From NCBI GenBank assembly GCA_000702845.1, contig JNKK01000030.1, forward strand, positions 1-32,389: a stretch of DNA of 32,389 nucleotides. The letters are read 5' to 3'. The position numbers were made by a program, and so were the translations under genes. Positions within the stretch are counted from its first letter, which is position 1. Every line of letters begins with the position of its first letter. The notes beneath the pieces were generated by a model. The model did no database searches, was not told the DNA's origin, and saw nothing but the letters and a program-made list of their open reading frames with translations. The DNA is from Lachnospiraceae bacterium FE2018. GTDB taxonomy: Bacteria > Bacillota > Clostridia > Lachnospirales > Lachnospiraceae. Of the stretch, positions 27,701 through 28,580 are shown in pieces.

Positions 27701-28567
27701 ATCATCATCCGGAGCAGCGACGTTGATATCGCCGTCATAGGTTCCGGCTGCAACTGTGATTGTGATGTACTTTGTATCTTCTTTGAGCTGGTTCTTCAGC
27801 GCGTCATTAATCGCTTTCTGAATCGCATTCTCAGACTTTGTCACCGTTGTCTTCGTGAGGGTTACGGTCTCTTTGCCTTCCTCACCTGTCTTGTCAGACT
27901 GTTTGTAGGTGACTGTCTTGGTGATATCATCATTTTTAATGATATCGTCAACCTTCTCATGATCTTCTTCACGGATGGTCTCGCCGCCTTCCGTGAGCTT
28001 GTACTCTTTGTCGCCCGCTTTGGTCTTTTCTTCGTCGTTGATCTTATTTTCGATCTGCTGATTTGCAGTCTCTTCATCATCAGATACATCTGTCGTATCT
28101 GTTGATGTATAAGATTCCGTGACCGTCACGGACGGCGGATCATTACTGACCGGTTCCGGATTTGAAACGGCATTCGTCTCGCCTCCGCCGGAGGAACCGC
28201 CTGAAGAGCCGCCTGAGGAATCGCCGCCGCCTGAAGAGCCGCCGTCTCCGCCGGAAGACCCGCCGGAAGAGCCGCTGTCAGAACTCGGCTGAACAACTTC
28301 TGCCACGGTCGCACTGCCCTTATTGGTCTCGACCGCAGCTCCCTCAGAAGGCTTCTCGATGTCGCCTCCGCCTGCATCAGAGGATTCATCGCCCTTCGAC
28401 GAATCCTCTCCGGATCCGCCCTCCTGGGTCTGCTCCGTCCCGGCATCTCCATCGTCTGCCATTACTGCAGGTGCCTTGTACCAAAGCACCAGAAATGCCA
28501 GTAACAGCAATACGAGCAGTTTTACATACCGGATCGTATGCTCGCCCTGTCGTTGTCTCTCTGACAT
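1..28567 (-). CDS. Giant secreted repeat protein, LktA-like filamentous adhesin (3' end outside window)
   Basis: I translated this frame by hand along its length and met no stop in 9,522 codons; it is still open at base 1, so the C-terminus and any cell-wall anchor are unseen. The ATG at 28567 follows AAGGAG with a 7-nt spacer and begins a clear signal peptide. The mature protein is rich in Ala, Gly, Asp, Thr and Val, with only about seven isolated Cys. Most of it is beta-solenoid modules ending in patterns like GGSAGVG followed by alternating V/A strands, interrupted by B-repeat-like domains, acidic linkers, helical inserts and a Tyr-rich region, and it ends here in a coiled coil. Such architecture is known in giant surface adhesins and LktA-family proteins. 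Role in adhesion, biofilm or host or microbe contact is inference. No catalytic motif was recognised. It lies downstream of a TPR membrane protein and is probably co-transcribed with it. Confidence 0.93.
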   Translation of the reverse strand, partial: MSERQRQGEHTIRYVKLLVLLLLAFLVLWYKAPAVMADDGDAGTEQTQEGGSGEDSSKGDESSDAGGGDIEKPSEGAAVETNKGSATVAEVVQPSSDSGSSGGSSGGDGGSSGGGDSSGGSSGGSSGGGETNAVSNPEPVSNDPPSVTVTESYTSTDTTDVSDDEETANQQIENKINDEEKTKAGDKEYKLTEGGETIREEDHEKVDDIIKNDDITKTVTYKQSDKTGEEGKETVTLTKTTVTKSENAIQKAINDALKNQLKEDTKYITITVAAGTYDGDINVAAPDDDVKAVLANNKDFKLYLLGEGSYTAPEGDALIDKTTIGATSGSDVVVKGGLNIDGINAIIAGIYFSMENRIKITGGSDVTLYGTKEDDGIFATLTGGGNSLTVDTGEGDDSIKVETAKEEAEEGQEASTDFKNVLKVIAGDGKDSVVINHSAGVLDAEVEAGAGEDTADMKAGSDAKRSYTQAGEEGAEGETISGNMKIDMGAGDDFVTVNASLGNAFAEVTVTGNEGFNTFNLDGKLDKDGKLNEDDESANPIAGDITKESDGTFKGTIRMIADSVKEAIAVIFDRFNVLLDSLDNKPETDLKSLDTTDIKSFVNYKYDPKNEIDRLGEAMKEYEATLDKSDPEYWQKLIDKAKELGMNYKGISGDWSSVKDVYFTKLLIEGDEVLIDTLNIPAINLQVKGKKIEVNGAVTASVIVLAAEDDDVTFDWSSKVPDVIEKETGSFEGSLFDFVSSAEITVNKDGSLTAANGSVTLTAATDQTHKLIDLLGGKWDEKLKVLGSQPVNVKVGNANINIYGTITAAENITASTKSNVNIEASNASLASLYVPVAVVVAVTESGIEIDGANLTATKGSVTASAESTASLKAEANTGKLPVSIAVAVAVNDAYTYVNNSTITAGKDVKLDASATTSAEADAKRGELKGDASGYISADVAIQDVSAKVEGATDITAGGKIDIISTANLKGTSSATSAKADDDGDKKDDGDGKKDDGGEKKDENSSVSGSLNSLKGLLKEVGKSLGKKGLHWAMVKLGLAADNVSSKAYKVSVGTTEHGTVSAPASANAHKPVETKNFEDRTYYTYNEEKDRYEKATVVVGDPVPKDKTYYVDSDPVRLVVTPDAGYKVKEIKISYLEKGATAKTVVSSSDSGNKLGLKRNEDGSFSFRMPDYDVSVEAVFEEGTETSSPEADATDAGIADLFDEATSGAQDEEENTTQQQDSTSENAVKLEIRDSEGSYELTNDDKFDEGTTYYILNDDGKFERAEVPAGEDITDAMKYYEKIGTIVLSAGKLDPKSVVTITPNPIKDKALKRLRAIYKTHYLIATEKNFVADKEYWLLVNGVYVLQMEGTDYKVGDPISSKKTYYYKDDSQTRTVEKEITADSTGAYKFEVPVAVTEEGIAFVATFGKADGATAEKKDPAKASTAQSAGAIAVGVNLNYNDAHITSTGTIKAGDTVTVETKGGAEAKVVADGTAVEKDEEKKDETTPGGSGADGATAKTAEQTIVPYTVYIEPTKGAGLASLAESDATNGKYVFKVVTEAEKSFSADEGKVTFTYIDPSGEKKTGTASLDTSKGYYTVDLSGLSIKAGTQVDIKLDAFESGAEVPGEYLVGNTIKIAETTNGSVTHLSGKTGSAVYAFGIKPATGYIAKAAEEGNENSVGSPYLTYEKKDGTKKTVALTNGGKGNYYFKVAELEDLKEGSEIVISAEFEVNKLEVNVKVMAGGEESAGSGKINLDSSTLAELATDDKPAKAVEGNTVKFTVNSGSQNEGQIVKVSVRYTLDGESSETVKELTLKDGGYSFVMPNAAVTVVADFYNQIHTIAISDEDKDKTEVSLDKAGAGQSITIKLKDEQIQAGAKISSMSSTFQIGDFIDDSVDLNPYLTRNEDGSYTFKIPTRIGDRNLERDACTFTFDPVIAEKAITVKAADTTNGTINLSNLKTDAGETYKFTVNPNDGYKIKKGSVTATITAGNETKSLTVKGSGTDYTVALPADAAEDAVIEISAAFTPGVQEGAGSGKDGKNTMSVGASVAVGILINNHKAYVENATIEAKGLTINAENKTSHTVEAKAGYSEGDIGIGGAIAVNVAVVKANATIDDSAKITLGDGELNLTAKNENEFETTGDAKGEEKAKNMGVGAGIAVAVTGTETKAVIEDGAKIDLKKDTKLEKVNVNAETTENATVNAVAGSAGGISITPVLALQVGGTETLAEIGKYDNTELVCSGDVNVGADSDLFRQLAANAAASGSSVAAGGAFTISVLNDSTNAKLARSTKAKNINVKTKARNRAKSTSRASANGAAGKDDKGDSDGGDGGSSDSDKSDSEKSGVDKQADGMLGGAGKLAGHVNAGGTSGAGLNAGTKNRQSASTSEGSIDIAGALALNIQFTDVKAEIADGITVTAEAGEDAAEESADSEDKDDDEEEAGVITVESQALNTAEITANGSAAKGKIGVGIAVAINIVNYENIAVVGDSKIDAEKLVVEAKLIPEDKDDNDGDGDGDKEEEKEDADDDTDWFTDLIKGAVTDLVNEIIDATGLKNVFGDSFAETVGGIIGDAVNDAKDALLEGTGLEELLNGNPYEQAKKNLANLLDTFLNLPSQLKAELETLAKEMISEQTSGLLGAGNGKGGDDGDSSEPENWKEKWSKIWTDTKKELIEYLKTDAWKAVQESILSHVVEIVTPLVKSYINPVSPGTPVPENEKLTVQIKNAFMDKEKGILKEVWTKISTDIVDILKKKVDAFKNQSGDSQNSDGSKKGALLSAGSFDTEAIQAKIKAKLTSIVENMTATLTEGLVDVNKLKTFLSGKVGDKLKANLKNAVSKFGAALTNAALDQLAGLLGGAPKIEEDTYGHKFTTEAVAGAGGEQAAVAGSVAVAVIDGTTKAEIKGTSADSENDIDVAEDLVVFAEGTQVEKTVASAAEDSRGKADDNLNAGTNDDGEKVGTETKSSTIDTIDNVTIKVGAGGTATAEEVKEEGSKSAAKITVKADDGRKLRNITITYVKPDGTKTTIEYPIPKADLIQTGFGKPFTFFVPKIGEAADGKVSVELYGTTKVDIKEGSELTYNIIFVDKHTVFEGSVNVTSSDNGAASISKKDISSSYPSLKDGETYYQYTITTIPMGGYIVKDKELKIKYIDKDGKEQTITRHIKTDDSSEVWVSVLTLADRTLLSISKDVETDEENVNIEIESGSFIDVSIDYIGKYVVNVYSGVKTGEENWNKIPWDASKEEEISDGSYTNTYVINENETSETKAGTVKVLNLKAQKKVNDDGDKKELHAAYEDRIAIIVKAEKGFILDKLMFSFEYQDGSVMKDKEQIIVTKDNSIIDPDGGIAYLFYMPDANADIVAFFVKATEEQQQQAAAKQAEDEKKKDDGKTIGAGAGFAWTWVDLQVIAAIGDNRKVTTGTADIRATSKHETETSGVAGSDPLAGASESSDETETQKDISLDASVAVTVIDDEIKASVGSGTVINTTGNDTVRIDAEDPESGFVNFNLSAKQEGKTVTKATSFSAGKSTAVGASVTVNITNSEVKTDMNGSLSAAGKASFRAETFNQDDSIALATAMGADLDRYLNKFAKGKEKTQESADDLLAGKYFKDDDKKTEEEKKDEKKPTDTNKKLNETLEENSEKDEDGNPVNKTDSNANLSSNVLKTQDAKQPATGSQDGKSNLPTDKANEGIGEANTAKDNGDTENNKALPGADKQDEQKYQVAAAIGLNITGHKANVTIKGDISAAAIEAASTNNGNFMTKGTGLAMSLAPKSNSLAAGVTVSVDNNEATVDTYGALKAVAASAAEGTEETGDIDLKATLTQNMDGKYKGLLAAQSIAGAVSGEEGKFSIAGSVVVVVDHAKTLVNVHGGTQDAPVQIKGDRITVQAYDKTKVAVRAGGVSVSKGSSAGVGAAIAVVYANDIVDVKIGDNVRIDGTSLTILAEKAVVDFSDFESAVGLDTFITDTTNVPKDDKDKVDKGIINLDKNPEGKDKVDDDATYKVEINVTTEDAVGMMDALNVLSSTNYYVEAIAGSIMSSSAKDSNVSVAGSIALLFFYNTVNASLGNNVTVNLSGATYTVYEDAKGNRYLVLGDDVYEENENGTIENAGFSKDVFGAAEEAEKETINEVEYTVYKVGDKTYYLGPDGKVYEKQNNKLTESKVTRAILNGKATEETETKGMLLNAKDDANVRILAGSLSAAPSKAGVGITIAALANEDEVTSAVGNNGTITITGGGYDQRATVTTDIMVVTVSASIANGAKESTATIGGAINVVAADNSAKATVGENTAITAAGDTSVISGVDTDLILISLSAAGGRSKVAAGGTIAVVVDNADAETIIGKDAKIESTEGSVTLESDNHEKLINVLAAASAAPSSKVSAAGTVGVLVSATKALVKVNDGVTLKAKKDVNVLTDTSSELIEVAAALSVGGSAAAVGATVVVDVLKRTAEVIIADASEKEETPAIEAQTGNVLVQSAGEDTNVIVGLAAAGTKDGNAISGTIPVVVSNTKVHAEVGQNKNIHAGDSIGVIANLDDSLYMFAGGVAVAGGSAGVGATIGTAVINNDVASRVAKNAVLNADMMAGGTGIATANNREQKRRGAFVEANAHDTIVNAGVAAGVGSTAGVAGTIVTTVVSSKVRATVEDGAKVTAGTGEESSGDDDGEYHISVDAEDDTLIFGFAGALAASSNAGVGATVNTLVFSKEVEAYVGDNAELETAGGVRVKADDESKLILLAVGFAAGGTAGVAGDANAMIYNDKTTASLGGKVKAGGDVDVTANSDNMLVNVAAGFAVGGTAGVTGVAVVTYFKGQTTAEVRANAEIGTADEKIGGDVNIIATSSELVTADAAGVAAGGSAGIGVSVDVLVTKLTTKAQTGDQVKIYADGDVNINAEDAYDLVAVVATIAGGGAAGVGVTALVSVSYATVTAAIGTNNVIDAKNVAVKAADNRDIVTADGTVAAGGAAGIGVTVTVVVSGTKMSQDAHDSIYGTKTIDGKTYKVYDYYVDPDDDDSKITLYELDGTYYWYVKKVSTVQVDDETTREAIEYQLEAYLDTIDEERLEHCGIDPTAQIDAAFAGSNNSAKSYWTDDDSAELTEMLSGDGQYAGSEDYSEYGQGGTQTGDDYETDEFDKTAEGDGVTYHSSGIDGLSDSVSAYVGAGSKVTAAENIDVISSDVPDLLVISGTVSGGGGAGVGTSVTVAVLHSNVNALVEDTAQLTAGKDITVRATSGSSGKNTEASLGKLTSKESENNPLLKDKSMIEGANEKADTDMASGKATDQDQKDTEPEETSTIRLISVTAAGGTAGVAVSAAVLMVYSEVNAKMEGDVLAAENLYVESGMNFGTVFTANVGVAGGAAAVNASVSITYFDGESNALIGGDANVSNVTGTIKVHTDAVTNADVAAASLSGGGAAVNAGVALASNTTSVRNGIEKDVTINAPEAAVIVTHDASSESEAIIVSVAVGGVAVGATAAVALNKLEAVSFIGTDPLAKEQTTGRGELTAKTLTVTADAVADTEAIGVGVAGGAIAVNASVAVALGYATNIAAVQRMPVTLTGDMDVTAVLTGDTDIVTTSLSGGVVAVGASVAVAQIGSRNEAIVDVTDAPLTAASLDINAGTADKPNNTQATVLGITGSAGGVAANINVGLAFNKGNNGAYLRGTSGKTSTEEESRKDVTLTGEKGLNVLANGNGRAYTALYSAAIGAASVNISVGLAKLENTQEAIVDIDGYIEAGKKETAEAGEKGTAPVNVIATQNLKEGSRTGYSFQKRDNDGNDQGEEKITFGNTDTMAKAYLFTAGAGLLTVNASVALALADSTNRVKLGAKNLDADTVTVISGGTSKADTTVDKAGFGVLSIGVLDGYTRASGTFEAFVEAKDNGTFNINTLDVNNEYVSDANTILTPACGGVSASLAEVGTNISYAVNETKVTTGITGTGTIEAAGDVNVETNGTVKANAAVNKPEILSVSAVSVNVNVVDADSNAVQTVYTKDVSINTDGNINILSTTDDVTKAAVGPSGGKAGVKISLVGATVNSAEAVSATSNTAFMQGGTHTAADVVVKADTKSDVDTASIEGVNVGLISVGDTDLKSYAKDDAEAYIKDADITATGSVTVNAQVDTDSYALAKKIMSVGLSNDESISAEAKIGQSEDAPQTVIAGIDGGSVTADGNVTVNAENKGNAKADVKKGLNVSAKNVIVTVMPTSSWYKTEAYIKGNAEVTSGKNIKVTANDQPTADSEADGTGIGLLVNASITKGDNTVITNSNVEVTGTLKAEEGISIVSDSKATLTSLTNAKGGGFFSGDALLATNTLNRTGKITIGDGSSLTANYGNIDILNNGGTQDVITTKATIDTSGVVDLGTIRTVADLDNDLDIEIGSGVSIVDRFNTVTIRSDASVEEMNIRSSSDCSGLGVRPDVRNTVTNDLSSDVTIGTASGDQTTIEGRYVYISGEIGELNEYIYAYAKGAALGGNIDAYNDITSNITSTVTTNNLTVIGHDAAEIFASTQPEYVSGGNIHSYARVQLNAIGDAASTGKVATEAITKVNIGEGFIFKGASLEVDTDAMTKSRVNSERRTGGFIDKYVAGYNRFNVKETDSEGNPIVHEQMTMTNPELYLGDAAAGIYIDVSEHNGKEMIREVGVKNGDPVASNSSDTLILKNLDNYLPGYASLNGETSGMIVYDQSVIPHVTVTNSTDKNIIFKNVTFENKGFVNPRVFVNGKRWTKTLEHTAYTPEFNVINAGKGDVTLTGLIPLYNGTATFKWTKAGKSGKLTGKDNITTATMDTGGKKVPPLWVHNLTISGASEIGHVSTDAQGKPVETPFYVWVVEDQNGAGTVNAAAAGNVVMDLTAVRIIETDDLEHAEKPDQNPLELDISNITSANGDVILNLETGLDLYTLDGVSTVTIPLPGTLEYGDNNSIKLKNDYQITGRDKLEYYLVSYDQATDISTYELPNGTFIYMDADGNVLRIEEGGTISEVASYKFNTTEDEEGNVKVTSIELGNGISINLEDGTLTVDQDTSFEVLLKTVKASWLDAEGLFSNDEGIVIRITKDAGTGKQSDATDARYTLKRIGEWDGLTYYQLDGQILDYEHYKNTSEKAPIFIAGWDVNNDQVHFYQIAGLLTPEKAIYNIDEFKNLMVDGDSVETHDGNYRDDQSKTAAFFGNGTADYGVQLLKVDKLKVVHADDPHTAEKFLGSIYTVEIVHSGKDLTYYVIDGSKKIELSVVRRDPFGLTLSLTEGYEDHPIYNALKNVYWDASLKTEIATEVPVKGKNFTIKANNKKKDAFVFTEPTYDGWFGYDWHKLTIQANQYVIDLKYFNLVEISASLSNESYTTEDRYIATDGTTTYYVYPVYDQTGNPVSGEAHRFTVDEEGKITEDSEGIAVTLAQHADVNNTGLMILHIGDAYVTLDSTDLGYGAYDPNEETGLYDKSADELTNYYYYYMVDPDTGKVINISSDRYVAVKGNEISIVRITDGTHNEILETTGLYKLTVNTEAQTDLWEANDGSVERKNGSATETLTGTIYTKQDGLKEIFYKEFVSASEPGYYATREKTAGQDGTLKWGDWTFTTLNAKGYVQTESVLALLDEEPLSMLVNKADGTAVKVTDDEDENHVGVMRGSEVLKTETEEPVVDQDGTKTVVETKYYQYYHYNTETKELAKQDEYRVRVKTTTVTTPEGTQTKTTVTSVIDILKYDVDGTFTVAVENVYFDMEKVYALVGAMSYKKDNEVHELYVYEKDYNDVQNALLHLKKRPVYTLTDGMLTEVTGYLLRCDDDGKMYVNENAANETEQTGLTQEKLIITTVSSDLDVIADDNVIAKLDLNDKESYVTYDTSSTTKPQLVLRFGSPVATKSGPPDAGMEEDHPDIVPDDAVEEATLTITGPVKGIELKPEPLPTKKVATPGEDSYQLTPILYLTESGLIVYKNGDFESMFDGTVYTSTNVVAENLKALEKVEPEPEEPVENLTNPMITILEGQPIRPELLTDHIAVDLNGTYWYFEERLITVGDETQTVTEWSEITGQTTEATPRNRVTIDENGEVTVIWKNEATGKEVEYLKTEHATVKHGTPDEDGNYNPDEEGYYEEEVLYYYMPVFRTVGDTTKVGHIRAGSDGTVISIDAEFTQKLQDDDDGTNFMDQLISAPEGDVIIRLRDSNGSILDDDTKAGTTPDDTDMLAGGKLTIYSDSVGQIGTDEDPIEMEFGTYEQNQLDQEGVESDTEFILTETHMYVEHGDMKVDKNIVVDNAIWDVGTKDGSIVFADTVDAKDLQYTLTVINGGDAQLRTNKKLETEKDDDGHIISYNYSDNPDAVSDGAIRIKKLMVYGKDEAGNQSRAEFDAGGTVEVYEIRVVDGDVAMKAGGDIRFDNAIVNTVAGNAALAMKAGGTLGMRTGGGNDCGDYGTRAFIQVEDADPTDSYTTKLSLAGGNIGMDDNHLIVDIPEAVTLQIPEVDNIYIDSLVLTPQHTEKDEDGSIIYKDVTSITEEDLGLDIARVIHPDNPMVDEYTGTEINPDGTEGTVTGDVVETIKDESHIADLPFQTSEEIAQRIVDKYGENWADVLDAEEIKKILADETVRDVLLDKLTDEEIQTILEKLRTAEEPVSEADKNLTEQIISSGDEVWKNVLAQILADRINEIGKADEAGVITPDITKLTDEEILAILNGYQPAEDGREAWIEAKRQALKDAGVDNTDTMTEEEIDAALISLRTEENPVSAADKALAEQIIGSGDEGWKDVLNQILADRINAIGAADESGTITPDITKLTDEEILAIVDGRNPAEADKDAWRDAVLNAVLAVKKADGSMAAADDVLNDLLNTASDEETAALLKDLLDLQTAKESTVKPVADLNDVLNGLLTDEEKAALAERAMSEKQYPAEEAAGGPADHPAKPINVEIGVSTGNTTLFNEGDINITVTGGTETPSDLTAEDIRSERGNIAIDVKNGSINAAGDGAQNINGGNVSLNASENIGAEIAPVDLQQKDTADVVAASVTGTTVLQDENGKWIVDTNVRYDWVRKDINDATMRLDAKADNGSVYVNEIEGGTGLGTIEAGQNIGLTTNGDVTDVRTDEEKTAGKDNIKAEREVKIETIADPEANPEGFTVGTKDDPIEVSIGKNGHMTIKDQGDINVNSDDPDDDLYLTAVPTNADAVVNVHSEGNLRLTNTNEAAGGTGNMNIHDATAGKNVIVEAKGDVTEGSTVIAGEDASVIADGNVIKAEVTGGNNTYVAAGEDVTGTNVTAGAIATVQADDDIYDTTVKGDDVRLTADSNDDGYGQVGTKEKPIQVDTASGSSGTGSLNATGTAVYVNENTGDLAIDSVKATEGEAVITAPGSVTDANKDSAVKDAADAQKEAADADNKADAAEDKAGILDQHAAGLEEEAAKAREEAEKARIAAEIAAIAKQAAEAEKAAQKAAAAAQAAQEAAAQAAQKAADKAAAAQTAQNKADASAEAAALAELAARAANGEVQKIQSDIEELQNSLNDPDLTPEQKDEIQEQIDNLNNELSAAQEKADQAARDAADAAADAAADKAAADAAKEAADQAARDAADAKTAADQAAQDAQDAADAVQQLLDDAEAAGPEYAEAAQKAV
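780..2130 (-). repeat. FHA-like beta-helix segment 2
   Basis: Residues about 8813-9263 carry repeated coils such as GDINITVTGGTET, GNIAIDVKNGSINAAGDG, GHMTIKDQGDINVN and TAGAIATVQADDDIYDTTVK. Two further copies of the hGTxxxPIxV motif occur at about 1438-1470 and 919-950. This is the last beta-rich part before the coiled coil. Confidence 0.65.
2140..3200 (-). repeat. Helical tandem repeats of 110 residues
   Basis: About 350 residues are alpha-helical, with KLTDEEILAILNGYQPAEDG, KLTDEEILAIVDGRNPAEAD, KLTDEEIQTILEKLRTAEEP and LLTDEEKAALAE as recurrent anchors. Two consecutive units are recognisably similar at DNA level with an offset of exactly 330 bp: the 21-base stretch beginning at 2468 recurs at 2798. 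They share ENPVSAADKALAEQII / EPVSEADKNLTEQII and QILADRIN. No known family recognised; an internal duplication is evident. Confidence 0.75.
3350..4400 (-). repeat. FHA-like beta-helix segment 1
   Basis: Residues about 8057-8406 show coils like MLAGGKLTIYSDSVGQIGT, VDGDVAMKAGGDIRFDN and NAALAMKAGGTLGMRTGG, typical of filamentous-haemagglutinin-like right-handed helices. It carries one copy of the recurrent motif QIGTDEDPIEMEF (about 4141-4180). Confidence 0.6.
4690..7960 (-). other. Tyr-rich beta region of unknown family
   Basis: About 1,090 residues (about 6870-7960) rich in Tyr, Thr, Asp and Glu form repeated short strand pairs such as KLEYYLVSYDQATDISTYEL, STTYYVYPVYDQ-like segments, a run NYYYYYMVDPDTGK near 6385-6420, and KYYQYYHYNTETKELAKQ. 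Spacing between Tyr pairs is irregular. I recognise no named family; it may be many small hairpin domains with aromatic faces, suggesting carbohydrate or peptidoglycan contact, which is inference. Confidence 0.5.
8000..11000 (-). repeat. Continuing beta-helix, less regular
   Basis: Residues about 5857-6857 change from AVGASV modules to longer right-handed beta-helix-like coils with Asn/Asp/Thr ladders, for example SLTANYGNIDILNNGG, LDNDLDIEIGSGVSIVD and NLTVIGHDAAEIFAS. This resembles filamentous-haemagglutinin-type coils rather than the LktA-like modules. Confidence 0.55.
13210..13745 (-). other. Tyr-rich hairpin insert 2 in the main solenoid
   Basis: About 178 residues interrupt two AGVG modules. 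The first part repeats the insert-1 pattern (KTYKVYDYYVDPDDDDSKIT, ELDGTYYWYVKK). The second is a Glu/Asp/Gly/Tyr-rich, largely acidic segment containing one of the few Cys of the protein (EHCGIDP). The solenoid resumes after SAYVGAG. No function recognised. Confidence 0.55.
16155..16450 (-). other. Tyr-rich hairpin insert 1 in the main solenoid
   Basis: About 98 residues contain two related motifs, ATYTVYEDAKGNRYLVLGDD and VEYTVYKVGDKTYYLGPDGK, separated by a Glu-rich stretch. They look like paired beta hairpins and are unlike the Ala/Gly modules on either side. Similar motifs recur at 13210-13745 and in the Tyr-rich region at 4690-7960. Confidence 0.55.
17490..17845 (-). repeat. Charged low-complexity linker in the main solenoid
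   Basis: Nearly 120 residues (about 3575-3693) are rich in Lys, Glu, Asp, Asn and Thr, with runs such as DDDKKTEEEKKDEKKPTDTN, and almost no hydrophobic residues. It is likely disordered and may be a hinge or an exposed loop between two solenoid segments. Confidence 0.7.
18490..19755 (-). repeat. Cluster B: further divergent B-repeat-like domains
   Basis: Residues about 2938-3360 contain three or four beta domains with strand pairs such as RKLRNITITYVKPDGTKTTI, DKELKIKYIDKDGKEQTI and DKLMFSFEYQDGSVMKDK, and a finish (GIAYLFYMPDANADIVAFF) like that of the B-repeats of cluster A. It ends in a Gln/Ala/Lys-rich segment (EEQQQQAAAKQAEDEKKK), after which the solenoid resumes. Confidence 0.6.
20050..21060 (-). 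other. Long amphipathic-helical insert inside the solenoid
   Basis: About 335 residues (about 2503-2840) differ sharply from their surroundings. They hold repeated Lys/Leu/Ile amphipathic helices such as WFTDLIKGAVTDLVNEII, KKELIEYLKTDAWKAVQ and DKLKANLKNAVSKFGAAL, with few beta strands. Trp occurs three times within one short stretch (ENWKEKWSKIW). Flanking solenoid modules resume directly on both sides. No family recognised; a membrane-active, pore-forming or protein-binding module is possible but unproven. Confidence 0.6.
21130..22560 (-). repeat. Second beta-solenoid block with acidic linkers
   Basis: Residues about 2003-2480 repeat modules such as MSVGASVAVGILINNHKAYVE and IGIGGAIAVNVAVVKANATID, separated by GxxLTLxAxNxx strands. 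Two acidic or Ser/Asp-rich linkers interrupt the block, near 21300-21370 and 21600-21700. The modules resemble the main solenoid block but are shorter and less regular. Confidence 0.65.
22560..25440 (-). repeat. Cluster A: about seven divergent InlB-B-like repeat domains
   Basis: Residues about 1043-2003 hold successive domains of roughly 80-130 residues with the usual signatures of bacterial B-repeats: opening G-T-V or G-T-I strands, VTPDAGYKVKEIKISY or VNPNDGYKIKKGSVTAT, a GSFSFRMPDYDVSVEAVFEE-like finish or variants (GGYSFVMPNAAVTVVADF). They are too divergent to be recent duplications. Such domains are common stalk elements in Firmicutes surface proteins. Acidic, Gln-rich and low-complexity linkers separate some of them (for example around 24900-25010). 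Confidence 0.7.
25640..26570 (-). repeat. First beta-solenoid block
   Basis: Residues about 667-976 alternate short hydrophobic strands with turns of the form VTASAESTASLKAEA, ITAGKDVKLDASATTSAEA and ITAGGKIDIISTANLKG. The T-A-G-K-D-V-x-L-x-A pattern is typical of filamentous beta-helical adhesins. The block ends in an acidic Asp/Lys/Gly linker at about 25555-25640. Confidence 0.65.
26580..26910 (-). other. Short helical insert before the first solenoid block
   Basis: Residues about 553-663 are predicted from composition to be mainly alpha-helical, with segments such as DSVKEAIAVIFDRFNVLLD and YWQKLIDKAKELG, between two beta-rich stretches. No family recognised; it may act as a spacer or a subdomain protruding from the solenoid. 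Confidence 0.45.
27020..27435 (-). other. Gly-Asp rich, degenerate RTX-like segment
   Basis: Residues about 378-516 include TGEGDDSIKV, AGDGKDSVVI, GAGEDTADM and MGAGDDFVTV, each resembling the RTX calcium-binding nonapeptide (GGxGxDxUx) but irregularly spaced. Calcium-dependent folding outside the cell is a reasonable inference. The N-terminal signal peptide makes type I secretion, usual for RTX toxins, unlikely. Confidence 0.5.
27420..27835 (-). other. Pectin-lyase-like opening of the solenoid
   Basis: Residues about 245-383 contain an amphipathic helix (AIQKAINDALKNQ), then ITITVAAGTYDGDINV, then short alternating strands. This is the classic start of right-handed parallel beta-helices: an N-terminal capping helix followed by an I-x-V-x-x-G-T-Y motif. 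No polysaccharide-lyase catalytic residues are evident, so a structural rather than enzymatic role is inferred. Confidence 0.6.
28180..28286 (-). repeat. Gly/Ser-rich low-complexity linker
   Basis: About 35 residues made of repeated SSGG and SSGGG units, with occasional Asp, lie close behind the signal peptide. The DNA is a GC-rich run of imperfect 9-15 base units. It is likely a flexible spacer between the membrane-proximal N-terminus and the folded domains, and a plausible site of repeat-length variation between strains. Confidence 0.8.
28457..28567 (-). other. Signal peptide of the giant protein
   Basis: Residues 1-37 have a basic N-region (arginines at 4, 6 and 13, Lys16), a hydrophobic core at residues 17-29 (LLVLLLLAFLVLW) and an A-V-M-A motif at 34-37 followed by acidic DDGD. 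This fits type I signal peptidase cleavage after Ala37. There is no YSIRK motif, no ESPR extension and no two-partner-secretion domain behind it, which argues for Sec export in a Gram-positive cell rather than TpsA-type secretion. Confidence 0.85.
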
Positions 28568-28573
28568 ATAATC

Positions 28574-28580
28574 ACTCCTT
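28574..28580 (-). promoter_or_regulatory. Ribosome binding site of the giant gene
   Basis: The minus strand reads AAGGAGT, then a 7-nt spacer, then the ATG at 28567. It is a strong match to the anti-Shine-Dalgarno sequence and fixes this start ahead of the signal peptide. Confidence 0.85.

Noticed and set aside
28323-28571. Plus-strand ORF over the start of the giant gene
   Set aside because: It is antisense to the signal peptide and Gly/Ser linker, with no ribosome site or recognisable product; the minus-strand reading explains the sequence.
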